From positions 1,736,001 through 1,800,000 of the forward strand of contig NC_063013.1 of assembly GCF_020509005.1 (NCBI RefSeq): DNA of 64,000 nt. The letters run 5' to 3'. Made by a program: the position numbers and the translations under genes. The notes beneath the pieces were generated by a model. It was not told where the DNA came from, did not search any database, and worked only from the letters and a program-made list of their open reading frames with translations. Below are positions 29,646 through 39,308 of the stretch, in pieces; the first letter of the stretch is position 1; every line of letters begins with the position of its first letter. Source of the stretch: Fulvia fulva. Lineage: Eukaryota; Ascomycota; Dothideomycetes; Mycosphaerellales; Mycosphaerellaceae.

Positions 29646-30749
29646 ATGACCGCCGAAGATGATTCCAAGACAAGGAGCAGCAGTCTGTCGCGCTGCGAAA
29701 ACGCCTCCGATCTCGATGAAGAGGAAGTCGAGGAAGCTGTCGAAGTCGAGTCGCTCTACAAGGTTACGATACTGCTACACAACAAACCGGTCGAGATACC
29801 GATATACCAGGAAGACGCCACAATCCAGGACCTGTCAGACAGCATCGCAGAAGACCTCCAGATTCCGCCGGCCAACCAGAAGTTTCTCATAACACCCAAG
29901 GTCGGGTTACTAAAGCCACCATTCAAGCATCCCACGCTTTCTGTGCAGTCCATTCGGGAGAGGAAGATCGTGCTTATGGGTGCCACCACAGCTGAGGTGC
30001 AGGAGCTTGAGAGCGATATTGCGGACCGGAAAGCGAGAATGGGGAAGAGAAGGGCGGCACTACAGGCTGGGCGTAAGGTGAAGGCCAACAAGAGTCGAGA
30101 TTGGATGAAGGTGCAAGACGAGGCGCGTTATACCTTTCACACGATACGCCCATTGCCTTACCTGCCCAACCCGGAGAAGAGCCAAAGATTCCTGGAGCGG
30201 CTGGCAGACGATGCGGGCATCAAGACCTCTATGCGAAAGCACGGCTTCTCTGTTGGTCTACTCACCGAGATGAATCCTGCTGAGCACACTACCCACGAAT
30301 CGAGGACGCTCGGCCTGAACAGGAACAGGGGCGAAGTCATCGAGCTGAGGTTACGCACGGATGCGTATGATGGCTACAGAGATTACAAGGTCATTCGGAA
30401 GACACTCTGCCATGAGCTGACCCACAACGTCTGGGGCGACCACGACCAACGTTTCTGGAAGCTTTGCAAGGAGATCGAGGCAGAAGTCGAGAAGAGCGAT
30501 TGGAGAAGAGGCGGGCATTCCGTTGGCAATCAAGAATTCTACAATCCCAACGACGAAGGTGTAGACGATGAAGAGGCGGATGATGGAGGGTGGGAAGGCG
30601 GCGAGTATGTGCTGGGCGCTAGCACAGATGGCAGCTCCCGTGCTACATCATCTTGCGAGCCGCTGAGTAGGCGTGAAATCATGGCGAAAGCTGCGGAGGA
30701 GAGGATGAAGAAGCAAAAGGAGGCGAAAGATGCTGCCCCTGAGCATTGA
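29646..30749 (+). CDS. Ubiquitin-like plus WLM-domain metalloprotease (Wss1/SPRTN-related)
   Basis: From the ATG at 29646 the protein has 367 residues; in-frame ATGs at 29592 and 29553 are possible earlier starts. An acidic N terminus leads into a ubiquitin-like fold (YKVTILLHNKPVEIPI, ATIQDLSDSIAEDLQIPP, NQKFLITPKVGLLK). The WLM domain follows, with FLERLADDAGI, SVGLLTEMNP, LGLNRNRGEVIELRLRT and the zinc motif HELTHNVWGDH at His256, Glu257, His260 and His266, then RFWKLCKEIE. WLM proteases such as Wss1 degrade DNA-protein crosslinks with SUMO and Cdc48. The UBL-WLM order here is that of the fungal and plant UBL-WLM branch, whose role is less well defined. Intronless. Confidence 0.85.
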   Translation: MTAEDDSKTRSSSLSRCENASDLDEEEVEEAVEVESLYKVTILLHNKPVEIPIYQEDATIQDLSDSIAEDLQIPPANQKFLITPKVGLLKPPFKHPTLSVQSIRERKIVLMGATTAEVQELESDIADRKARMGKRRAALQAGRKVKANKSRDWMKVQDEARYTFHTIRPLPYLPNPEKSQRFLERLADDAGIKTSMRKHGFSVGLLTEMNPAEHTTHESRTLGLNRNRGEVIELRLRTDAYDGYRDYKVIRKTLCHELTHNVWGDHDQRFWKLCKEIEAEVEKSDWRRGGHSVGNQEFYNPNDEGVDDEEADDGGWEGGEYVLGASTDGSSRATSSCEPLSRREIMAKAAEERMKKQKEAKDAAPEH

Positions 30750-31277
30750 TGAAGTCGATCTTGCTTTGTGTGTAGTTCAGCGAGGCGTTGGAGGCAAGGG
30801 AAATACCACTTCGGGTTTACCATGGCCGGACGGTCGTGCGATGAGATAGATGAATCACGATATTCGATGTACAAAGCCGAGTGCCAGTCCTTGATTTGTG
30901 GGCTGCATGTGATAGAGCACAAGTTCAATCGTATGTCAAGAGCGTCGCATGGAGAATTCCAGCCTTGCCGTTTTCGCCGATACGTCACAACCTGAAGTTC
31001 GCTGCGAGGAGTTCGTTCTCGAGGCCTCCAGGATCCTGCGTATGGTGAACAAAGTACGTCAGTTCTAGCACTTCGAACAATGTGCTCGAAGCTTGAGCGA
31101 CTGAGGTAGGAGGTAGAATGAGGGAAAGACAACATCCCGGCCGAATGTTTTGCCGGCGAGCTCTGTCGCGTAACCACTTTCAAACGCGTGCCATCAACCA
31201 CTCACCAGCTCGAAGCGACATCTCTCCTCGATCAAAGCACCAGACAAGACAATACCTGTGCTCCGAAACAATCGACA
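30750..31277. other. Intergenic region (WLM 3' end / RPA3 promoter)
   Basis: No coding or RNA signal. Both flanking genes are on the plus strand. Confidence 0.45.
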
Positions 31278-31711
31278 ATGTCCGAAGCAACACCTCGCGT
31301 CCTCGCCTCGCACCTCGAGCAATTCTCGCACCGCAACGTCCGCATCCTAGGCAAAGTCCGCCAGCTTCGTGGCGAAACAGGCACACTTGATGCAGGAGGA
31401 CAAATCACTTGCCATCTCAACAGAGTAAGGAAGGACCACGATAGCCTTGTGACCCAACTCTGACCATTGCAAGGAATCACACTGGCAGCTCAACCACGCC
31501 TTTGAGATCATCGGCAAGGTCCAGCAAGACCTTAGTGTGAAAGTATTGGCAAGCACGGACATGGGACCTGAAGGCAGCATCGGTATGGACTACATACACT
31601 TTCTGTGTGGTTGACGTGCACGACTGACAATTCCAAGACTTCAGTGCCGTGGAAGCTGTTGTGGACGCCACGCACCGATATCACGAGATCTTCTACGAGA
31701 AGGAGCAGTAA
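31278..31711 (+). CDS. RPA3: Replication protein A subunit 3
   Basis: Three exons, 31278-31424, 31474-31582 and 31638-31711 (introns of 49 and 55 bases), give 109 residues, the normal size of the smallest RPA subunit. The single OB fold reads TPRVLASHLEQFSHRNVRILGKV, LRGETGTLDAGGQITCHLNR, then after the first splice ESHWQLNHAFEIIGKVQ, DLSVKVLAST, and after the second DFSAVEAVVDATHRYHEIFYE, which forms the C-terminal helix of the heterotrimer core. RPA binds single-stranded DNA in replication and repair. The gene is easily missed because no exon exceeds 150 bases. Confidence 0.92.
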
Positions 31712-32026
31712 TGAATCAATACTATGACTTTACGACTGGTCTACTTTATTCGCGGAACCATGAGGACATGATGTGAGGTTGAGATAGACTACCTCATCAT
31801 GTTAGTTGTTGGGATTATCGCCATGGCTTCGGTACGCTATTGGCCGAAGCATGTCCAGGCCGTTAGTATCGAATCCGACAGTATGGATGCGTGTTGCCCG
31901 TAAGGTTACTGCCCGTCTGCATCTTTTACCAAATCCGCAACTCGCTGATGCTGTAGGTGAATGAACCAAAGTCCATATAGGCGAATGAACCAGAACTCGT
32001 CTCCGAGCTCGCAATGCAAACTCTTC
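31712..32026. other. Convergent intergenic region (RPA3 / DUG3-like)
   Basis: 3' ends of both genes. It contains two near-identical phrases (GGTGAATGAACCAAAGTCCA and GCGAATGAACCAGAACTCG) at 31952-31998 but no gene. Confidence 0.4.
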
Positions 32027-33235
32027 TCACGCCGCTGCTCCCACCGCAACACCTCCCCCCCGATCAGCCAGGCCATCAACCGAACTCATCCTGGCAATAG
32101 CCCCTTGTGCACTGTTCTTCTCTGCCATTCCATCCCCAGTAGTTTGCCCTTTGTCTGCCGCAAATTCAGTGCTTCGGACAAAGCTGGCGGTGTGATTGTA
32201 GTATTCGTCAAGGATCGGGTGTATCAGCACGTTCTGGTTGTGTATCGTCAAGACGCTGTTCGTGGGGACCGTGACCCAATTGTCGCGCTCAAAGGTCAAC
32301 GGCTCAGATGCGACCAGCACAATGTCGGCTCCCTTGTCCCGCCTCTCCATCTTATACTCCCCTTTCCCGACCTTGCTCTTCGCGTTGGGCGTGGCAGAAG
32401 GTTGTTCTGCCCAGTTGGTGCCTGAGCTGAAGAACAGGCTCGCAGCCTCATTTTTGTTGGAGCTGACGTATCTAGTGCATATCACACTCTTTCCATCAGT
32501 CACGGCGAAGTTGAGCAAGCTCGTGAAGTTATCTTCCTCTTCCTTTCGAAAATCTGGCAGGCTCTTGATGTATCCATTGATCCTCTCGATAGTCTTCAGC
32601 ATTGCCTTCCTCAGCACCGTGTGACCAAAACCATCTACTTGCTTCACTGCATCGTCGGGGTCGACTCCAGCCTTGTCCAGACAGTCCAAGAAGAGTGCGA
32701 AGGCGCACTCACTATCGGTGGAGCCTTGAATGCCTTCGAACCATCGATCACCAATCTCCGACACCAACCGTCTCTTCACGCCCAATTTCCATCCTCCGAT
32801 CCCACCATTGTGCATCCACATCAACGCTCCCCTCGAAAAGGGATGGCAGTTGCTGTCACTCAGTGCACCTTCCGTACTCGCTCGCACGTGCGCAAAGATC
32901 AACGGACTGACCGTCTTGCTCGCCAACCTTTCCAAGTTCCTGCAGTTCCATGCCGGAATCGTTGACGTGAAGATACATGGCTCGGGTCCGAGGTCGACTA
33001 CTTCCTCCTTGGGCGCATAGCTGTGGCTGGGATGTGTATTGCTCAGACTCCTCCCTCTGGGCGCTGGGGCTGTAGTGTAATATCCCACCCCAAATCCATC
33101 TCCATTATGCGGCCTGGTAGTGTCGATGCGCAACCTCGAGTCGTAGCTCTGTGTGAGGATGCTATGGGTCGGACTCGTGATCAAATGGCTGAGGAGGATG
33201 GGCGACTGGCCGGAGTATATCAGAAAACGGCACAT
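32027..33235 (-). CDS. DUG3: Class II glutamine amidotransferase, Dug3-like
   Basis: A 402-residue intronless protein. It starts MCRFLIYSG, so the nucleophilic Cys2 is exposed after Met removal, as in Ntn amidotransferases. Other family marks are RPHNGDGFGVGYY, SPLIFAHVRAST, NCHPFSRGALMWMHNGGI, GSTDSECAFALFLD and FAVTDGKSVICTRYVS. In yeast Dug2 and Dug3 form the glutathione-specific amidotransferase that, with Dug1, degrades glutathione in the cytosol outside the gamma-glutamyl cycle. Orthology to DUG3 is inferred from length and motif order. An alternative name in fungal annotations is glutamine amidotransferase YafJ-like. The upstream region carries a (GCAAG)5 repeat. Confidence 0.85.
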   Translation of the reverse strand: MCRFLIYSGQSPILLSHLITSPTHSILTQSYDSRLRIDTTRPHNGDGFGVGYYTTAPAPRGRSLSNTHPSHSYAPKEEVVDLGPEPCIFTSTIPAWNCRNLERLASKTVSPLIFAHVRASTEGALSDSNCHPFSRGALMWMHNGGIGGWKLGVKRRLVSEIGDRWFEGIQGSTDSECAFALFLDCLDKAGVDPDDAVKQVDGFGHTVLRKAMLKTIERINGYIKSLPDFRKEEEDNFTSLLNFAVTDGKSVICTRYVSSNKNEAASLFFSSGTNWAEQPSATPNAKSKVGKGEYKMERRDKGADIVLVASEPLTFERDNWVTVPTNSVLTIHNQNVLIHPILDEYYNHTASFVRSTEFAADKGQTTGDGMAEKNSAQGAIARMSSVDGLADRGGGVAVGAAA

Positions 33236-34312
33236 GTCGAGGTTCCGGGCTTGGATATATTATGTATATCGGGCCTTTGGCAGTACTCGGCACTCCTCAC
33301 GTCGCCCCTCACTGCTTCTCCTCACTGCTCCACGACTTCAGTACTACTATGCTCCCGTTTAGGCCCCGTCTGCCGGACATCCAGGTGGTCTGCGAGGGCT
33401 GGTCGCACTCGAATCTCCCCAATCGGGCGCGTGCCGCAGTGCTTGAGGAGGTGACGAGAGGGGTTTCCGGTTGGACGTCGATGCCTCCTCGGCAGACACG
33501 TTATGATGGCGCAAGATGAGGCAAGGCAAGGCAAGGCAAGGCAAGGCAGCGCGTGCGATCGATCGATCGTCCGCGAGATTGGGTCAGGAACGGCTGCTTC
33601 TTGAAGGTTCAATCTTGCAGGCGCAAGAATGTCGTGCATACACATGTTTGTCTTTGTGCATGGCGCCACGCGGTGCAGCAGGGGTCCGAGCCGGGTGTCG
33701 TGATATAATCCTTGTCATTGCTACTACACGCACTCTACACGCACTACATGTACTGCTGCGCAAACATCACGCATCGTTGCACAGCATGCACACAGCTTGA
33801 TACTGGATAAATCTCACGTGTGGTGGCTTAGGAAACAGCCATTGCCATCTCTGCATGACAACATAATTACATCTTCCTCTCCCGTCTGCAAAGCAGCACT
33901 TTTCCCCGATGCTCCTAAACCAACCAAGCCGTCCCTATTCCTTCCAGCCTGTCCTGCATACATCAAAACAAAATAGCAAGTTCCCCAAATCCGTCCCACA
34001 GTGCTCCTTACAACAACAACACCATGCAGTGCAACTGTAATCATTGACCCCTCGCCATATCGTCTGCTGCGCGACAGAATGATAACGACAGATTTATGCA
34101 TCAGGACTCACTCATAAGTGCATCTCCAACCAAACTCTTCTCTCACCCTTCTTTAGAATCGTTCGTAGTATTTTTTTATTCACAAGTGACCTCTTTCTCT
34201 CAGTCCCGTGGTGTATTTACAACGTCGTACTGCGAATGATATTCAGGAGTCATCAACAATCAACAACTGGGATATCTCGAATCGGTAAAAGCGCGGTCGT
34301 TACGGTCGTGGT
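33236..34312. other. Intergenic region, about 1.1 kb
   Basis: Promoter of the DUG3-like gene at the left and 3' region of the transcription-factor gene at the right. It contains the (GCAAG)5 repeat and a CGATCGATCGATCG palindromic run near 33556-33570. No gene recognised. Confidence 0.45.
33521..33545. repeat. (GCAAG)5 microsatellite
   Basis: Five perfect GCAAG units about 290 bases upstream of the DUG3-like start codon, in its probable promoter. Confidence 0.92.
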
Positions 34313-37300
34313 TCATTGCATGCATGATGCTGCGGCACGTCGATCCATATGTGAAGCCTCTGTCTCGAGTGCTTTTGCCATGACGTGAGTGACTGCGGAT
34401 ATGTTAGTCATGCTACATGACAAGCCGTGCAATATACTTACTTGGCCAAATGACGGCCTTTTCCAACATCATGGCAGTGACTCTCAACACCTTGCTGCCG
34501 AGACCGCAAGAGCTCAGATCAATGCCATTGGCCAGAGAAGCAGATGTACTCCCAGCGTGATGTGGATCCATCATGAGTAGGTTCTCTTGCTGCATCCTCT
34601 TCTCCTCCAAGCTATTGCAAATGCTTTCGATCTTACGCAGCAGGTCTACATCTTCATTCTCGAGGAGCATGATGGCCGGCACTTGACTGTAGTCGATGGC
34701 ATCGCGTCCAAGGATTCCCAGAAAGCGGCCTGCTCGCTCCTGGATGGTGGTGCACCACTCTGCGAGTACTTGAGTGCAGTCGAAAAAGCAGATTGCCGAT
34801 TGGATCGGCAGCTCATGCGCAGTCGGATCGGCATAAGTCATGTTGTAGCTGCAGGCAATTGTGAGCGCGTCCGCCGAGTAATACGCGGCCTTGCGCAAGT
34901 GTCGTTCACGGCGTGTAGAGGCTTGATCGTCACCTCCCTGCAGCTGCGATGCTCTTCGGAGGGCAGCTGATGAAGACTTCGCAGATGTAGAGCCCGTGCG
35001 CGCTTTGCTGTCGGATGGAGGACCTTCGTACTCGTTGGCAAGCTCCTCGGCCATTTGGTCAAAGTCGCGACGCCAGAATGCCTCAGCCGTGCGCCCAAGA
35101 TTGACGTATAAACGCACGAACGCAAGATCGAGAAGCGGAATGCTGTCAGCAGAGAGCGGTCCACAGCCAAACGGATTTGGCCTTTCGAGCTTGTGATGAG
35201 GATTCGCCTTCCAGGCGACCTGCCAAGCATTCAGCGCAGGCTCGATGTTAGTGACCATCGACTCAGTCTCCTGAACGGTCCAGTCCTTGTTCGCATGGCG
35301 GCTTCTTGTCTCCCAAATGTAGTTATGTAAGGCATTGATGAGGACGTGGCAACCGAAAGTGCTGGGCTTCAGTTCTTCCTCGCCGGATTGCAATGTGCCC
35401 GTCTCGCTGCAGCTATTGTATGCACTGGGCGCGAATTTGTTTCCTTGTCGTTGACTTGCTGTCAGAAGAAAGCTCAAGGCATTGGCAAAGGAGATCGAGC
35501 TGGCCTCTGAAGCTGCCAAACCGCCGCGTGCCTGCCACTCCTCAGCACTCCGAGCTTCATAAAGCTCCTCTGCGCATGGCAGATCGAGGAGAATCTCAGA
35601 ATTCATGATGGTTGGCGTCTGGTTGTATGCAGTTGTGAGCAGACTTGATAGGATGAAAATGGCAAACAGGCATCGCTTGCGCTCTTCTCCAGTCTTCCAC
35701 TTAATCCATTGCGCGTGCAGGTCACCCTCGTGGCTGGAAGTGCCGTTCGTTGTATTGTGGTCGCCCATTTCCACGTCGCCATTCCTCTCCGAACCATCAC
35801 CTGCTGCTGGGGGAGAGCCATCTGTGCGTGGCTGTGCGAGATTTGCTGCTCTTGCCAGGCTGACCAACGCGGCGATGTGGTTGCTGGCAATATCGGCAGC
35901 GATCCGATCACCGCAATGATGGCCATATATGACTGTTAGTAGCATCGCCTGGACAAGCCACAGTGGGGTCTCGCTGGCTGCACTGGACCGGTTGGCGGCA
36001 GCAGAGATATCCGCCTTGCGCCTTTCTTCGAGGTAAAGCTGAATCATCTTCTTGGCTGCCTCGAACAGATCCTTTGACGCTGGATGATCGTATTCGTACA
36101 AGGCACCAATTGCTGCCATTCCCAGTATGAGGCAACGGGCGCCACCAGTAAAGGCGTTGTGCGCAGGATTTGTGGAGGGAGGCGTTCCTCGTGGTCCACT
36201 GTTAGTCTCAATGACATCGAACGACAAAGTAGCTATATGCGCGATTGGCAGATGTGGATGCGCATATTGAATGAAGGCTTCGATGTACCTCTTAATGTCA
36301 GCTGTACCCGGGAGGTTGGCTCCCTGGCTCTGCATATTGCCCCGATTTGCTGCTGCTGGAGACAATGGCGAGCTCACAGATGGCTGCGAGTACTTGCGAT
36401 GGTTGTGTCCGCCCACTACAGAAGGTTGCGCCAGACTGCTCAGAAGTGCTTGCCGCGTGGAATCGGTGATCGAGTCTGTGGACATAGATGTCACCGAGCT
36501 TTGTCGAGCGCTCCCGGCCATGGAGGATGAAGCGATGCTAGGACTATTGGAATCAAATTGGGACAGAGTGTGCCCGAACGCCGCAGCGCCATTCTGGCTG
36601 TGCATGATTTCTGATAACGACTGGTGGTGCTGATGTTGGCTTTGCCCAGCCTGATGCATCATAGCCTGTTGAAAGTACGCGTCGCCAGTAGGAGTTGGAT
36701 CATGCAAGCTGGAAGGCGATATGGTTCCATTGGCAGCCTCTAGACGCGGTAGTCCGTTCCCAAGCGCCTCGAGCTGGAATGGTGCGCCAGACATGTTCTG
36801 CTGCTGTTGCATATCATGCTGCGGCCACTGGTAGCTATTGTGTCGGACTGGCATGGCTGCCTGGCTGTTGCTCATGTTCTCGGAGAAGTCGCCTGGGCTA
36901 TCTCCACTGCTGATTCTTGAGGGAGACGATTCATCAATAGCTTGATCGTTGTCGTTGCCATTGCCCAGATGCATATTCCAGTTGCGCATCCATCCGAAAT
37001 CTTCGTCAATCGGTACCTGCTGATTGGTCGCCGGATCGTACCCAAATGGTATGTTTGAGGATGGTATCGAGCCGGCGCCACCGAAATGCAACGCAGCTGG
37101 GTTGATCGTCGTGTGCGGTGTAAACAGCTGATCTATGTCAAACCCGCCAAAGTTGGCGCGTGGTGGTGCAGTCTGCAGGGAAGTCGACATGTCCAGGTTG
37201 TTGATGTGAGTGTCAAGCTTTGGAAGACCGTGAATGTTGCCGTGATGGCCCATCGCCGTTGACATACCACGGTAGTCAAAATTGCCTGCTCCTGGAAGGC

Positions 37301-37963
37301 CGTTCATGGCCATGTGGTTTTCATGCAGCCCATTGAGTCCCAGTGCGTTCAATCGGTTCAAGTGTGGGTTGTTGCCGTCGAAGATACCTAGCAACGCCAT
37401 ATCGATGTGGCTAATTGTGTTTGCCCTGGGACGCCCTTGTGCAAGGTTGCGAGCAGCGCCACCAACATTCGCGTTTGCAACCGAGTTCTTGCGCACTCTA
37501 CTATTGCCATTGATCCCAGCTCCGCCAACGCTCTCCCTCCGACCTTGTCGTGGACGGGTTGTGGCATTGGTCATATGCAGCTTCTGCTGATGGCGCAGCA
37601 ACAAATCTCGTCTCGCGAAACATCGTGTACACTCCGGACACTCAAATGGCTTCTCTTTGGTATGCGATCTTTCGTGTCGTTTCAGATGCTCCAGTCGCGC
37701 AAAGGATCGATTACATGTTGTGCAGACATGCGGACGGGGCTTGTCAGTCTTGGGAGGCGGAAACTGGCCAATGGAGGTGCCATTCTGGACTGCTTTACCA
37801 TTCGCTGGACGTCCTAAGCATTTGGTATTAGCTCATGCAATGGTCATCTTGTAGTCGAGGTATCGGCATCCATACCATTCGCCGGATTCGCAGACGTTGC
37901 GGGCTTTACATTTGAGCTTGGAGAATCGATTTCCGGCTCCTGCTTGACTGTGTCCGGTTGCAT
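34313..37963 (-). CDS. C2H2 zinc finger plus fungal MHR-domain transcription factor (Adr1/Klf1 type)
   Basis: Exons 37963-37876, 37813-34442 and 34392-34313 (introns of 62 and 49 bases) give 1179 residues. The first exon encodes a short leader with VKQEPEIDSPSS. Two adjacent C2H2 fingers lie at about 58-80 (Cys60, Cys63, His76, His80) and 86-109 (Cys88, Cys91, His104, His109), joined by a classic HTKEKPFEC linker. A long Asn/Gln/Gly-rich disordered region follows, with HQSLSEIMHSQNGAAAF. From about residue 535 the fungal-specific transcription-factor (MHR) domain begins with IKRYIEAFIQYAHPHLPIAH. The last exon adds THVMAKALETEA and stops at 34313; it is needed for the conserved C terminus. 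The targets cannot be inferred. The overall plan is that of Adr1-like regulators. Confidence 0.86.
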
Positions 37964-39262
37964 GCTCTGATATGTACAATGCTGCAAGCTCTGAACTCAA
38001 CAAACAAAAGCGAGAGGTTGTCGTGAAGCAGAATAGAAGGACCTCGATTCGAACAGAGGTAGGGTAGCTCAAGGTAGGTCGAATCGTTGTGCACGAGCAC
38101 TCATCGAGAGCAATCGCGGTACTCCTCGCGGTTCGTACGGTTGGACACAGCTGGAGTCTATGTTCGAATGCGAAATGGCGACCCGATATGCAGCTCGTCG
38201 TACGCTTCAGTGGTGTCACACGGACACTGCTCGGCCGGCCAAACTTGGCGACTACACGGTTGCAGGTGTTCGATGGTGACAGGCGCTGTAGTGCAGTGTC
38301 CAGTCCAACTGCAAAGGTTCGTTGTGTCTGATGTCGAGTCCAATGGGTATCTCTCGATGCTGAAGCTTGTCACGCTCGAGGCTCGTGTTACAGTATTCGC
38401 AAAAGTAAAAGAGAAGCCCAACCAGAAAGCTTTCGTCAGCTGGACGCCAGACCCAGTTGTGCTCTCTGCAAAGACGGCCGACCTAAGATAGAGTTTGGCT
38501 CTCTGCTGGGGCCCGGAGTGTCTGGAGCCAGTGAAAGTCTCTTTGGCTGCGAGTTTAACTCTAATGTCGAGCGCCTCTCTGGCCTGCCCGAATAGGCGAT
38601 GCTGTTTTATTACGTTTCCACGGGGCGAAGAACTGACCGGCCCTCAACCAGACGACCAAGTGTATGCTATATTCGGCGTTCGGCGATACAATGATGAGCA
38701 ATCATGGACGAAAGACGCTGCCAATGGAGGGACGAGTAATGTATCGCTGGGGAAAATCTGGGGTCTGGAGAAGAGTGCCGTGACCTTGCTCGCAAAGGGC
38801 CGGTACCACTTTCCGAGGCCGATGTGGTCAGATCAGTAGGAAGTCCAACAAGCCAGTACGTTTCAGGCATAGGTCTGCTTGAACCTGAGCTCTTGGTGTG
38901 CCGGCAGATATGAACCAGGGAAGACGCTGTTGGTGCAAGGTTGCTGCCTTTGGCAGGACAAGCTACATCACCTGCTGGTGGGCGCTGCGATTGACATCGA
39001 TACGCCGGCAGCGCTGTGAACGCATGGTGCGTCTGGACGCGGTGCAGCTTCGAGGCCGCTGTGGATTGGAGCGTCCAAGCGGCTTCCATGCGTTGATTTG
39101 CCAGGATCGCAAACAGGCTGGCCGCGAAGGTGTGGAACGGTTTGTGCTAGGCCCCGAGGCAGTGACAGACCCTGGCGCAAAGCTATACTGCATTGCTGCT
39201 AGAGCCTGGAAATCTGACTTCCTGCCGTGGGCTCTGCCTGCAGGTAGGCCGACGGCGGATGC

Positions 39263-39308
<46 letters not shown>

